DNA of 64,000 nucleotides from JAWVFM01 sp963739355 (GTDB lineage Bacteria; Actinomycetota; Thermoleophilia; Solirubrobacterales; 70-9). Positions 24,258-33,346 of the stretch are shown piece after piece (the stretch's first letter is position 1; each line of letters opens with the position of its first letter). The stretch is from NCBI GenBank assembly GCA_963739355.1, contig CAVUAD010000006.1, positions 496,001 to 560,000 on the forward strand. The letters are read 5' to 3'. Under the pieces are notes generated by a model. It was not told where the DNA came from, searched no databases, and was given only the letters and a program-made list of their open reading frames with translations. Made by a program: the position numbers and the translations under genes.

Positions 24258-25228
24258 TCGTGGGCTTGGCGGGCACTCTGGCGCTCTCGTTCGCCGGCTG
24301 CGGCGCGTCGAGCTTCCCGTCCGCCGCCGAGCCCGCCGTCTCCCCTCCCCTCCGCGCGAGGCCGGCCGGCGCGACGTTCGAAGTGGGAGCGGAGCCTGAG
24401 GGAGTAGTCGCCGATCCCCGCTCGGGGCTGGTGGCGGTGATCACCCGCGACCCCGATCGGCTGGCGCTGGTCGACCTGCGGCAGCGTCGGGTTGTGCGGC
24501 GCGCGCCGCTGCCCTCGAAGGGACGCCACCTCGCTCTCGAGCGCCGCGGCGGGCCGGTGCTCGTCCCGGCAGAGGACGCCAACCGGCTGGTCGAGGTGGC
24601 GATCCCCTCCGGGCACGAGCGCCGACTCGACGTAGGCGAGCACCCGCACGACGCCGTGAGCGCCGACGGCAAGGTGTTCGTCGGCAATGAGTTCGGCAAC
24701 TCGGTCTCCGTCGTCAAGGGCAAGCGCGTGGTGGCCACCCTCGGCGCGCCGGTTCAGCCCGGCGGGATCGCCGCGGGCGCAGGCTTCGTCGCTGTCGTCG
24801 CGGTCGCGGAACGCGTCCTCGCGACCTATGACGCCGGCTCGCTGCAGCGTCTCGGCCAGGTCGACGCCGGGGCGGGACCGACCCACGTCGTCGCTCTCGG
24901 GCGACGCGCCTGGGTTGCGGACACGGAGGGCAACGCGATTCTCACCTTTCGGCTGGGAAGGAGGCCACGGCTGCTCTCAAGCCTGGCCGCGCCAGGCACG
25001 CCGTACGGAATGGCGCTCGACTCCAAGCGCGACATCCTCTGGGTGACCCTGACGGCGCGCAACGAGCTGGTCGGCTACGACGTCAGCGGCAGCCGCCCGC
25101 AGGAGGTCGCCCGGTATCCGACCCTTCGCCAGCCCAACACCGTCGCTGTCGATTCGCCCCGGCGCGAGCTGGTCCTCGCGGGGGTCGACTCGGGCAAGCT
25201 CGAGGAGATTCGCGAGGCAGGCCCGTGA
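24239..25228 (+). CDS. Lipoprotein with YVTN-type beta-propeller
   Basis: 329 residues from ATG 24239. A signal peptide with lipobox LSFAGC (Cys about residue 21) is followed by a low-complexity linker and repeated four-stranded blades such as GVVADPRSGLVAVI, HDAVSADGKVFVGNEFGNSVSVV, THVVALGRRAWVADTEGNAILTF and GMALDSKRDILWVTL, about six or seven in all. It is anchored on the outer face of the membrane. Propellers of this type bind ligands, partner proteins or act as lactonases; no catalytic metal residues are evident. It overlaps the preceding gene by 19 bp and the next by 4 bp (GTGA), so it belongs with the oxidoreductase as a possible partner. Confidence 0.8.
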   Translation: MAARRVIVGLAGTLALSFAGCGASSFPSAAEPAVSPPLRARPAGATFEVGAEPEGVVADPRSGLVAVITRDPDRLALVDLRQRRVVRRAPLPSKGRHLALERRGGPVLVPAEDANRLVEVAIPSGHERRLDVGEHPHDAVSADGKVFVGNEFGNSVSVVKGKRVVATLGAPVQPGGIAAGAGFVAVVAVAERVLATYDAGSLQRLGQVDAGAGPTHVVALGRRAWVADTEGNAILTFRLGRRPRLLSSLAAPGTPYGMALDSKRDILWVTLTARNELVGYDVSGSRPQEVARYPTLRQPNTVAVDSPRRELVLAGVDSGKLEEIREAGP

Positions 25229-26515
25229 GCAAGATCCGTTCTCCCGGCTTCGGAGATCCGCCGCCCGGGCCGTTTCGGAAGTCGTTCTGGCGAAGCCCCC
25301 TGCGCGGTCCGTGGCTGACGTCGTTCCTCGGCTCCGCCCTGCTGCCCCTGATCGTCATCTGCGCGATTACGGGGTTCCTCTCCCATCTCGCGTATTACCC
25401 GGATCTCGGCGCGAACCGGGTCGTGCCGGCGGGGCCCATCCACATCTACCTGCTGCCGTTCGCCTGGCCGACCTCACCCAGCTGGCTCTACGCCCTGACC
25501 CAGGGCCTCCACGTCGTCTCCGGCGTTGCCGCCATCCCGATCCTCCTCGCAAAGCTCTGGTCCGCGATGCCGAAGCTCTTCGAGTGGCCACCGGTTCGCA
25601 GCGTTGCCCACTCACTGGATCGCCTGTCGCTGGCGCTGCTGGTGGGCGGGAGCCTGTTCGTCTTCTTCACGGGCATCCTCAACATCCAGCTCTTCTACCC
25701 GTGGAGCTTCTCGTTCGTCCCCGCCCACTACTACGCCGCCTTCGTCTTCCTGGCAGCGCTCGGGTTGCACCTGGTGACCAAGATCCCCGTCGCCCGGCGA
25801 GCGTTTCGCGAGCACGGCGTCATCGCCCCGCTGCGAGAGGATCTCGAGCACACGAAGCCCGAGCCGCCGCGTGAGGACTCGACGGCACCCGTGGAGCCGT
25901 CAGCGCCGACCGTCTCCAGGCGCGGCCTGCTGGCTACGGTCGGCGCCGGGTCGGTGGGACTGGCGATAATCGCCGCGGGCCAGTCGATCGGCGGACCGCT
26001 CCGGCGGCTGGCGTTTCTCGCCCCGCGGGGCGAGACGGCAGGCGGCCCGAACGGCTTTCCGGTCAACAAGTCCGCGGCGGCCGTGGGCATCACCGCAAAG
26101 CAAACGGGCCCCGGCTGGCGCCTCGCACTCCACGGCCCGCGATCGCTCGAGCTCTCCCGGGAGCAGCTGATGGCGCTCGACCTTCATACGGAGTCGCTGC
26201 AGATCGCCTGTGTCGAGGGCTGGTCTACGACTCAGAGCTGGACGGGCGTGAGGCTCCGGGACCTCGCGATACTGGTCGGCGCCGGCAACGACGTCGAGGC
26301 GACTGCCGAATCGCTCCAGGAGGCCGGCGCCTTCAGGGAGGCCACGTTCGCCTCGAGCCAGGTGGCGGACCCCCGCTCGCTTCTGGCCCTCAAGGTCAAC
26401 GGGGCGGATCTCTCGCTCGACCACGGGTTTCCCGGCACGGGTAATCGTCCCCGCGGCGCCTGGAGTCCACTGCACGAAGTGGGTGTCATCCATCCGGTTC
26501 GAGACGAGCTCATGA
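25225..26515 (+). pseudogene. Cytochrome b-like membrane domain fused to sulfite-oxidase-type molybdopterin domain, one frameshift
   Basis: From GTG 25225: residues about 30-195 hold four membrane helices with His96, His168 and His182 as candidate heme b ligands. A linker follows, then a twin-arginine-like SRRGLLATVG before another helix (232-252), then a PF00174-type molybdopterin domain with Mo-ligand Cys329 (QIACVEGWS). Near 26431 (CCC) the frame must skip one base; the new frame reads ARVIVPAAPGVHCTKWV ... ETSS-stop at 26515, exactly the expected end of a sulfite-oxidase-family domain. So the gene is about 429 residues and probably intact in the organism, the break being an extra C. It likely passes electrons between an external substrate and the membrane quinone pool. 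Confidence 0.8.
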
Positions 26516-27063
26516 GCTCTTTTCACGCCCGCTACGGCGACAGGCCGCTCCACCTGATCGCCGTGGTGATCGCCTTCTCGATCGCCGGCTACGCCTTCAC
26601 GAGGATCGTCGCGAGCCCGGAGCCACTCAGCTTCGTCATCTACTTCGGCGGCGCGGTGGTCGCCCACGACCTGGTCGTCTTCCCGATCTACTCCGCGCTT
26701 CACCTGCTCGCCGGCCGCGCGGGCGGGGCAATCAGCCTCAGCCGCAAGACGATCAACTACGTACGCGTGCCGGCGATCCTCTCGGCGTTCGCGTTCGTCG
26801 TCTGGTTCCCGCTGATCCTCAGCCTGTCGACCGAACGCTACGTCGCCGACGAGGGCCACACCCCGCCCTCATACCTGGGTCGGTGGCTCGGGCTCACCGC
26901 CGCGCTCTTCCTGATCTCGGGGATCGCCTACGCGCTCAAGCGGCGTCGAGGGCAGCCTCGAGGTCCCGCCACAGGTCCTCGGCGTCCTCGCAGCCGACGC
27001 TCAGGCGCAGAAGACCCGCCGGGACCCGGGCGTCCTCGTGCCAGCGGGCCTGGCGCTCGATGA
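26512..27063 (+). CDS. Polytopic membrane protein coupled to the molybdopterin oxidoreductase
   Basis: 183 residues from ATG 26512, which overlaps the corrected stop of the oxidoreductase (ATGA). Four hydrophobic helices (RPLHLIAVVIAFSIAGYAF; SFVIYFGGAVVAHDLVVFPIYSALHLL; VRVPAILSAFAFVVWFPLILSL; LGLTAALFLISGIAYAL) include His residues in AHDLVVF and ALHLL. The last 40 residues are Arg/Pro/Gly-rich and lie over the 3' end of the opposing PLP gene (128-bp overlap), so the true C-terminus may be nearer 26940. No family recognised; it may be a partner membrane subunit. Confidence 0.65.
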   Translation: MSSFHARYGDRPLHLIAVVIAFSIAGYAFTRIVASPEPLSFVIYFGGAVVAHDLVVFPIYSALHLLAGRAGGAISLSRKTINYVRVPAILSAFAFVVWFPLILSLSTERYVADEGHTPPSYLGRWLGLTAALFLISGIAYALKRRRGQPRGPATGPRRPRSRRSGAEDPPGPGRPRASGPGAR

Positions 27064-28051
27064 GGCTCTCCACGCCCCCGAGGCTGCCCGCGTGGGTGAT
27101 GATCTTCACGCGCCCGCAGAGCTCCTCGGCGGCGGCGGCGTCTCGCAACTCGAAGGCGATCACCGCGCCGAAGCCGTCGAGCAGGCGCCGCGCTGCCCGG
27201 TGGGCGGGATCACTCGAAAGACCTGGGTAGCGGACGGCTCGGACCTCGGGGCGGCATGCGAGCCGTTCGGCCAGCAGCCCCGCGCTTTCCGCGCCCCGCT
27301 CGACCCGAAGCGCCAGCGTGCGAAGACCACGCAGCGCAAGCCACGCCTCCATCGTCCCAGGGACTCCGCCGGTGTCGGACCGCGCGTCGGACAGCGCGGC
27401 CGCGTGCCGCGGATCGCGAGCGACGAGCGCGCCGAGGACGAGGTCCGAGTGGCCGCCGATGTACTTGGTCGCGCTGTGCAGGACGACATCGGCCCCGAGC
27501 TCGATCGGGCGCAGGCCGACCGGGGTCGCGAGGGTGGCGTCGACGAGGGAGCGGACGCCGAGGGCTCGCGTCGCGGCGAGCAGCTCGTCGAGGTCGGGAA
27601 CGTCGAGCGACGGGTTTGAGACTGCGTCCAGCCAGAGCAGGTCGGCGCCGTCCAGACGCGAAAGGGCGCGCGGGGTGTCAAGGACGTCGAGCTCCTCGAC
27701 CTCGAGCCGCCCCGCGCCGGCGCGCTCGTGAAGCAGGCGCTTGATCTCGACATAGGCGGTCGACGCCAACAGCACGCGGCTGCCCGGGGCGAGCGTGTCG
27801 ATCAGGCAGCTCGCCGCCGCCATGCCTGACGAGAAGGAGACCGCAAACCCTCCGTCGAGGGCGCCGAGCGCATCCTCCAAGAACTCCCAGGTGGGGTTCG
27901 AGCGCCGGGCGTAGCCGCAACCGCCGCCCGACTCGAAGGCGGAGGCGAACACCGGCGGCTGGTTGAGCGGCGAGCCGGGAGCCGCCACGCGCCCCGCCTG
28001 GACGGCGATCGTCGCGGGCCTGAGCCGCACCGTGGAGTGGTCGCGATACAC
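26936..28051 (-). CDS. Cys/Met-metabolism PLP-dependent lyase (cystathionine gamma-synthase/lyase family)
   Basis: 371 residues. Fold-type I PLP enzyme: substrate/PLP motif GYARRSNPTWEFLEDALGALDGG, cofactor stacking region FSSGMAAASC, the Asp in VDATLATP and the PLP Lys196 in LHSATKYIGGHSD. C-terminal GSLGGVESLIERQAR is typical of cystathionine gamma-synthase, gamma-lyase and O-acetylhomoserine sulfhydrylase. The family cannot be split by eye; the short 371-residue length fits. It handles sulphur amino acids in the cytosol. The gene stands alone, convergent with the membrane protein gene. Confidence 0.88.
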   Translation of the reverse strand: MYRDHSTVRLRPATIAVQAGRVAAPGSPLNQPPVFASAFESGGGCGYARRSNPTWEFLEDALGALDGGFAVSFSSGMAAASCLIDTLAPGSRVLLASTAYVEIKRLLHERAGAGRLEVEELDVLDTPRALSRLDGADLLWLDAVSNPSLDVPDLDELLAATRALGVRSLVDATLATPVGLRPIELGADVVLHSATKYIGGHSDLVLGALVARDPRHAAALSDARSDTGGVPGTMEAWLALRGLRTLALRVERGAESAGLLAERLACRPEVRAVRYPGLSSDPAHRAARRLLDGFGAVIAFELRDAAAAEELCGRVKIITHAGSLGGVESLIERQARWHEDARVPAGLLRLSVGCEDAEDLWRDLEAALDAA

Positions 28052-28093
28052 CTCCGCGACGCTAGCCCGCCGATCTTTCCCAACTATTACGGG

Positions 28094-29302
28094 TCAGCCG
28101 GGGCCCGGGAGGCGGATCGCGAATCTCGAGCCGCTCGCCGGGGCGGACTCCACGGCGATGCTGCCGCCGAGCGACTCCACTATGCGCTTCGCGAGTGCGA
28201 GCCCCAGGCCCGACCCCGAGCTGGAGCGGGCCGCATCGCCCCGCCAGAACGGCTCGAACACACGCCTGACCGCCTCGGTGTCGATCCCCTCGCCGGAGTC
28301 CTCGACGGCCAGCTCGATCGCCTCCGGCTCGCGCCTCGCGACGACCAACACCGTCCCGTCGGCTGGAGTGTGGCGGATCGCGTTTTGGAGGAGGTTCTGA
28401 AGGACCCGCGTGAGGCGGGGCGAGCACTCCGCCGATCCGACATCTCCCAGCTCGGTTCGCAGCTCCAGCCCCTTGAGAGCGGCCCGGCCGTCGCAGGCGG
28501 CCACGGCCCAGCTCACGACCTCGTCCACTCGCGCCACCTCGCGCTCGGCCTCGATCGCGTCGGCGTCGAGCTGCACGAACTCGAAGAGGTCGTCGACGAG
28601 GCGGGCGAGCGAGTCGACCGAGGAGCTCATCCGGCCGGCGTAGGCCACAACCGTTTCGGGGTCGTCGACGACGCGGTCCTCGATCGCCTCCGCCATCGCC
28701 TGCACGTCCGCGAGCGGCGTCCGCAGGTCGTGGGACACGGCCACGATGAGGTCGCGGCGCTGAGCCTCGATCGAGCGCTCGCGCCGCCGTGCCGTGCCAA
28801 GGTCCCTCGCCAGCTCGTCGAGGGCGACCGCGAGATTCTCCAGCTCGCGCCCGCCCCCGCAGGCGCCGACGCGCGCGTCGAGGTCCCCCGCGGCCATACG
28901 CCGCGCAGCGACGGCGATCCGGTCGATCGCGAGCGCCGACGACCGGCCCGCGGCAAGGCCCGCGCCAATCGCCGCCCCGGCCGAGTAGATGAGGAGCACC
29001 GCGACGATCGTCGCGTCCTTTTCCTGGACGGACATCGTCACGGCCAGCACCGCGAGGTTCGAGACACCGATGCCGACAGCGAAGATCGAGATCGAGACGA
29101 AGCGCGAGCGCAGCGACGCGTCCGCGAGCCAGCGCACGGCCGGGACAACCACCGCGACGGTCACGAGCACAGCGACGACCAGCGGTAACGCGAGATGGGA
29201 GGAGTCGCTGCGTCCGAGCACGACGACGCCGACCGCGAGGCTCAGGAGCGCTCCCCCTGCGGAGCAGATGGCGGTGATCGTTGCTGAGTTCAGGCGACTC
29301 AT
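28094..29302 (-). CDS. Membrane sensor histidine kinase (HAMP-HisKA-HATPase)
   Basis: 402 residues from ATG 29302, overlapping the regulator stop (ATGA). Three or four N-terminal helices (about 10-115) with little extracytoplasmic loop, then HAMP (AARRMAAGDLDARV), HisKA with phospho-acceptor His in VAVSHDLRTPLADV, N box LQNAIRHTP, G1 VEDSGEGID and G2 GSGLGLALAKRIV. It phosphorylates the OmpR-type regulator encoded just upstream. With almost no external sensor domain it may sense the membrane itself or a membrane partner. Confidence 0.93.
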   Translation of the reverse strand: MSRLNSATITAICSAGGALLSLAVGVVVLGRSDSSHLALPLVVAVLVTVAVVVPAVRWLADASLRSRFVSISIFAVGIGVSNLAVLAVTMSVQEKDATIVAVLLIYSAGAAIGAGLAAGRSSALAIDRIAVAARRMAAGDLDARVGACGGGRELENLAVALDELARDLGTARRRERSIEAQRRDLIVAVSHDLRTPLADVQAMAEAIEDRVVDDPETVVAYAGRMSSSVDSLARLVDDLFEFVQLDADAIEAEREVARVDEVVSWAVAACDGRAALKGLELRTELGDVGSAECSPRLTRVLQNLLQNAIRHTPADGTVLVVARREPEAIELAVEDSGEGIDTEAVRRVFEPFWRGDAARSSSGSGLGLALAKRIVESLGGSIAVESAPASGSRFAIRLPGPG

Positions 29303-29994
29303 GGCTCGAACCTGTAGCCCGCGCCCCAAACCGTGACCAGGTGCGACGGGCGCGACGCGTCACGCTCGATCTTCTCGCGCAACCGCCGTACATGCACGGT
29401 CACCGTCGATGGCTCGCCGGAGTAGGCGACATCCCAGAGCTCGTCGAGCAGCTCGCCGCGGCTGAACGCCACCCGTGGGTGACTCGCGAAGAAGAAGAGA
29501 AGGTCGAACTCCTTCGGGGTGAGCGCGATGATCTCGCCGTCGACTCGGGCCTGCCTCGCCGCCGGGTCCACCTCGAGGTCCCCGAAGCGCAGCGAAAGCT
29601 CCTGATGAGACTCCTTCTCCACTACGCGCCGCAGGATGGCGCGCGCCCGGGCGACGATCTCACGCGGAGAGAACGGCTTCGCGACGTAGTCGTCAGCGCC
29701 GGACTCCAGTCCGACCACCCGATCGGTCTCCTCGCCCCTCGCCGTGAGCATGATGACGGCGCTCGCTGAGTCCATCTGCCTGATTCGCCGGAACACCTCG
29801 AAACCGTCCAGGCGCGGCAGCATCAGGTCGAGAACCACCAGGTCCGGCCGCCGCGCCTCGAACGCGCTGAGCGCGCTTTCGCCGTCGCCGACGGCCTCGG
29901 CTGACAGCCCGTCTCGCTCCAGATAGCGGAGCAGGACGTCGCGGACGATCGGGTCGTCGTCGACCACCAGCACGTGCGGGGACCCGCCGCTCAT
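29299..29994 (-). CDS. OmpR/PhoB-family response regulator
   Basis: 231 residues from ATG 29994. The receiver has VLVVDDDPIVRD, phospho-acceptor Asp in LVVLDLMLPRLDG, Thr in IMLTARGEE and Lys in DDYVAKPFSPRE. The winged-helix output has LTPKEFDLLFFFASHP, RGELLDELW and the recognition helix STVTVHVRRLREKIE, ending in TVWGAGYRFEP. First gene of a two-gene operon with the histidine kinase at 28094-29302. The truncated TPP-enzyme frame upstream runs up to its start, so its promoter lies within that remnant. Confidence 0.94.
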   Translation of the reverse strand: MSGGSPHVLVVDDDPIVRDVLLRYLERDGLSAEAVGDGESALSAFEARRPDLVVLDLMLPRLDGFEVFRRIRQMDSASAVIMLTARGEETDRVVGLESGADDYVAKPFSPREIVARARAILRRVVEKESHQELSLRFGDLEVDPAARQARVDGEIIALTPKEFDLLFFFASHPRVAFSRGELLDELWDVAYSGEPSTVTVHVRRLREKIERDASRPSHLVTVWGAGYRFEP

Positions 29995-30290
29995 CGACCC
30001 AGGTTCGCAGAAGGAGCTTTCGCTTCGGTTAAGGACCAGGCCCGGAGAGCGGTTCCGCGCCGCGAGGCTGTCGCCCGCCTGATCTCGCCTCGCATCCGCC
30101 TGAGCATCGACTGCGGGAAGTCGAGGCCCTCGTGCTTGCAGCCGTCGTAGATCGAGAAGAGGTGGCCGCCGGAGAGGGTGAAGAGGTGCGAGACGCCGCG
30201 TTCCTTGAGCGTGCGGGCAACGAGGCGGCCACCGTGGACGGGGCCGGGCGGGGCCTCGTCGACGCGGACGCTCTCCCCGGTGCTGGCCAT
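29991..30290 (-). pseudogene. Truncated N-terminus of a thiamine-pyrophosphate (acetolactate synthase-like) enzyme
   Basis: From ATG 30290 the frame reads GGRLVARTLKERGVSHLFTLSGGHLFSIYDGCKHEGLD, the typical first helix-strand of TPP-dependent acetolactate-synthase-like proteins, where IDVRHEQTAVFAAEG should follow. Instead, from about 30118 the frame continues as FPQSMLRRMRGEIRRAT, unrelated to the family, and ends at 29991. Only some 57 of about 550 family residues remain. A deletion or replacement has therefore removed the rest, leaving this fragment just upstream of the OmpR regulator. Confidence 0.75.
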
Positions 30291-30350
30291 GGGTCAATCC
30301 CACGGGCGCCGCCAAGGTTGGCGTAATGCGCGCGCCATCTTTGACACCGC

Positions 30351-30364
30351 CGACCGTACGGTCG
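30351..30364 (+). promoter_or_regulatory. Perfect 14-bp palindrome upstream of the AbrB/PIN pair
   Basis: CGACCGTACGGTCG is fully self-complementary and lies 78 bp before the AbrB-type antitoxin start. The spacing and symmetry fit a dimeric repressor site, for example autoregulation by the antitoxin or control by a TetR-type protein. Confidence 0.4.
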
Positions 30365-30441
30365 CTCGCAGGATGGATCCGATCCAGCAACAGCCGCGCT
30401 CGGCGCTACCCTTACTTCTTGACGCCAGTAAGGAGAGCGAA

Positions 30442-30690
30442 ATGGATGCGAGCGCGCGGCTGACATCGAAGGGACAGGTGACGCTGCCGAAGGCCGTTCG
30501 CGAGTCGCTCGGCCTGCGGGCGGGCGACTCCGTGATCTTCCGCGTCGAGGATGGCCGTGCGATCCTCGCCAAGACGGCCGACTTCCTGGATCTCGCCGGC
30601 GTGGTGGCGGTGCCCCCGGCGAAGCGCGGGGCTCCGTGGGCAGGGGTCCGCGCCGAGGCGTGGACCGCGCGGACGCGACGTTCGCGCTGA
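30442..30690 (+). CDS. AbrB/MazE-type antitoxin
   Basis: 82 residues from ATG 30442, with AAGGAG 7 nt upstream. The N-terminal swapped-hairpin DNA-binding domain is clear: ARLTSKGQVTLPKAVRESLGLRAGDSVIFRVEDGRAIL. The C-terminal half (DFLDLAGVVAVPPAKRGAPW) would wrap the toxin. It probably binds its own operator and neutralises the PIN-domain toxin encoded by the overlapping next gene. Confidence 0.88.
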   Translation: MDASARLTSKGQVTLPKAVRESLGLRAGDSVIFRVEDGRAILAKTADFLDLAGVVAVPPAKRGAPWAGVRAEAWTARTRRSR

Positions 30691-31079
30691 CGGCATTCCT
30701 CGACACCAACGTCCTGATCCGCCACCTGACCGGCGACCCGCCGGCGATGGCGCGACGGGCGACCACGTTCCTGGCGCGCGCGGACACGCTGCTCCTCACC
30801 GATGTGGTTCTGGCCGAGTGCGTCTACGTGCTCGACTCCTTCTATGAGGCGCCTCGGCCGCAGGTGGCGGAGCTGATGCGCTCCGCGCTCGCCCTGCCGG
30901 CGATCCGGGTCGCCGACGCCGACGTGCTCCTGCGAGCGCTCGAGCTCTACGAGCTCCACAACCTCGGCTACGCCGACGCCTACCTGGTCGCCTGCGCCGA
31001 GCTCAGCGGCATCGGCGCGGTGGCCACGTTCGACGCAGAGCTGGCGCGGCGCTCGAGCGTCGAGGCCCTGACTCCGTAG
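30660..31079 (+). CDS. PIN-domain ribonuclease toxin (VapC-like)
   Basis: 139 residues from GTG 30660, overlapping the antitoxin by 31 bp. PIN-domain acidic residues are in place: Asp in AFLDTNVLIRHL, Glu in LAECVYVL, Asp in GYADAYLVACAE and Asp in VATFDAELAR. This predicts an Mg-dependent endoribonuclease that cleaves tRNA or rRNA when freed from its antitoxin. Toxin-antitoxin pairs are frequent in genomic islands, fitting the tRNA-flanked module proposed for this region. An upstream in-frame start at 30636 is possible. Confidence 0.88.
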   Translation: MDRADATFALTAFLDTNVLIRHLTGDPPAMARRATTFLARADTLLLTDVVLAECVYVLDSFYEAPRPQVAELMRSALALPAIRVADADVLLRALELYELHNLGYADAYLVACAELSGIGAVATFDAELARRSSVEALTP

Positions 31080-31225
31080 GCCGCGGTCTGCACGATTGCG
31101 CGCCAGGCGTATGCCGCCGTTCGTCATCAATGGGACGACCGTTGCCGCCGAACCCGCCGGCTCGCGGAGCCGGGCTGTCCTAAGGAATCGCGCGGCGCGG
31201 AGCGGTTGCCGCGTGCGCCCGGCGG

Positions 31226-32718
31226 TCAGCGCTCGAACGCGCCGATGTCAGGATGCTGGCGCCGGCTGCCGCGCTGGTCTCGATCCGGGCATCGGCGCCG
31301 GCTTGATCGATCGCCGGGGAGCGTCGCCGCAGCGCGATCGTCTGTGTCGGGCCGCCGTTGTCGGCGAGCTGGGCGATGCGCGGGTCGGTATCGAGGATGT
31401 CATGCGTAGCGGGACCGAAGCCGGCGGCGCAGTCGGTGGTGTCGCCCACCAGGTCGTGGCCGGCCGGCGTGATCGCGGACGTGTCCTCCTGGACGCAGTC
31501 GGGACCCGGGCCGGTGCCGACAACCTCGTTGAGCGCCACCAGCGAGTTGCGGACGTCGATCGCGGACGAGTTCGCGGCGAACAACCCGCCGCCCTCGCCC
31601 GTGAGCGCCTGGTTTCGCGCCACCGTCACCGCGTTCAGGCTCGTCAGCGAGCCGCTGATGGAGGCGATCCCGCCGCCGCTGCTCCCGGCCAGGTTCTGGG
31701 TGACGGTGTCGTTGACGAGCGTCGCCGTGCCGCCGAGGTTGGCGAAGCCCCCGCCCTCCTCCGCCGCGAGGTTGTCGCTGAGGGTCGAGTCGGTGATCTC
31801 GATGGTGGACCCGAGCACGTTGGCGACGGCTCCCCCGGCGCTGCCGGAGCGATTGCCGGCGAGCGTGGAGCGAACGATCCTGGCGTCCCCCGTGTCCTCG
31901 TTGACGATCCCGCCGCCGCTGTCGGCGTCCCGGGTGTCCGTGCGGTTGCCGGCGATCGTCGAAGTGGACACCACCAGCGTGCCGCCCTCGTTCGCGATCC
32001 CGCCGCCCTCGCGCTGCGCCTCGTTGCCGATGATGCGGCTGTGGGCGATTTTCGCCTTCGGGACCAGGGCGCCGAGTGTCGAACGGCGATCCCGCCTCCC
32101 TGCTCGTCGTCGCTGGAGCGGTTGTGCGCGATCAGGCTGTGCCCGACGACCAGCTCGCCGGCGCCGACGATCGCGATGCCGCCGCCCTCGTTCTCCGCGC
32201 AGACGTTGTGCACCACGCGGTCGTGCTCGAGCTCGAGGGTGCCGCCGCCCTCGCTGTCGATGCCGCAGCCGCGGCCCACCGGAGAGACCCCGCCACGGAC
32301 CACGACCCGCCTGAGCGTCAGGTCCACCGCTGCCGTCGGGTCGGTCTCGAAGACGCGATCGATGCCCGCGCCGTCCACCGCTGCCGGCTTGTGGGCCGAG
32401 CTCGCGATCGCCAGCGGCCCGCGCACGTCGAGGTCGCCGGTGGCGTTCAGGTCCTCGTCGCCGGCCACGTTCTGGCGCGAGAGCCGGTAGCTCTTGCCGG
32501 CCCGCAGCACGATCGTGTCGGCGCCGGAATGGCCGTTGCGCCCGCGTGATCGCCTCGCGCAGCGTGCAGTCGGAGCGGGTGCAGGCGCCGGGTGCATGAT
32601 CGCCGAGCCGGTTGGCCGTGAAGCTCGCCGCCTCCGCGCCCCCGCCGAGCGCCAGCACGGCGCACCCTGCCATGGCCGCCATTCCGCCACCAACCCGCAC
32701 CGGTCCGCGCATCGCCAA
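31226..32718 (-). pseudogene. CSLREA / choice-of-anchor-Q beta-helix secreted protein, three frameshifts
   Basis: Start ATG 32718; signal peptide then SFTANRLGDHAPGACTRSDCTLREAITRA, the CSLREA motif. The frame changes near 32540 (one extra base), returns near 32085 and shifts again near 31285. The reconstructed chain has right-handed parallel beta-helix repeats of the type GGGIANEGGTLVVSTSTIAGN, an anchor-Q motif LADNGGPTQTIALRRRSPAID, and ends DIGAFER-stop at 31226. About 497 residues in total. A surface or exported protein of unknown ligand. The three shifts mean either decay or sequencing error; the first and second compensate each other. Confidence 0.78.
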
Positions 32719-32793
32719 CTGCCCTCCTCTGACAACTGCACCCGCACCGTAGCCCGGCGAGAGCCGGAAGTCAATCGCGGCGGGGCGAAGCGC

Positions 32794-32924
32794 TCAGTGC
32801 CCCTTGCCGTTGCCGTAGAAGACGTCGAGGTTGCCCTCGTGGCCGCCGTTGTTCTGGGTGGCGAGGACGTCGAGGTTGCCGTCGCCGTTGATATCGGCTG
32901 CAGCGGCTCGTCGGCGCAGATCCC
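32794..32924 (-). pseudogene. C-terminal FG-GAP/VCBS repeat fragment
   Basis: The minus strand encodes AADINGDGNLDVLATQ followed by HEGNLDVFYGNGKGH and stop at 32794. DxNxDGxxD is the calcium-binding loop of FG-GAP repeats. Only about one repeat remains, with no start or signal peptide. Upstream it joins, in frame, the last helix of the HD-phosphohydrolase remnant (HYRESVELID then VQFGQG), so a deletion appears to have fused two unrelated genes. Confidence 0.6.
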
Positions 32925-33315
32925 CGCCGGCGCCTTGACCGAATTGGACGTCGATCAGCTCAACCGACTCTCGGTAGTGGCCGCCATCTCGGCGATCGTC
33001 GTGCCGATCCGCGGCTCGGTGTCGTCCGCGGAAGCCCGGATCCGCGCTTGAGGCCGGCGATGTCGGAGTGCTTGTCGGCCGCGAAGACCGTGAGCGCCCG
33101 GGGAACAGCTCGCCTCACCTGCCGGCGGAGCCCATCCTTGCGCTCCTCGAAGGATTCGATCGAGGGGTCCTCGCTGAGAGCCATGACCAGCGAGCAATTC
33201 TCTCCCCCATCGCGGAACGCAGCTCGACCTCCGTCAGGGTCCCGCGCTCGACGGAGGCGTGTCGCGCTGTTGCGGTGACCCAAGGCCCACGGACCCGTTC
33301 TTCTGTGACCGCCAT
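32925..33315 (-). pseudogene. Remnant of an HD-domain phosphohydrolase (RelA/SpoT-HD-like)
   Basis: Pieces in three frames assemble into TLTEVELRSAMGERIA, then SLVMALSEDPSIESFEERKD, then RRQV, ALTVFAADKHSDIAGLKR and HYRESVELI. The LVMALSEDPSI...FEERKDxLRRQV...FAADK pattern is typical of small HD-type (p)ppGpp-hydrolase-like proteins of actinobacteria. The N-terminal HD residues are missing, the frame breaks near 33205 and 33045, and the 3' end is fused to an FG-GAP fragment. Not functional as written. Confidence 0.55.
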
Positions 33316-33346
33316 GGACTCGTAGGCGAGGCCTCGTGCTCGCGTC

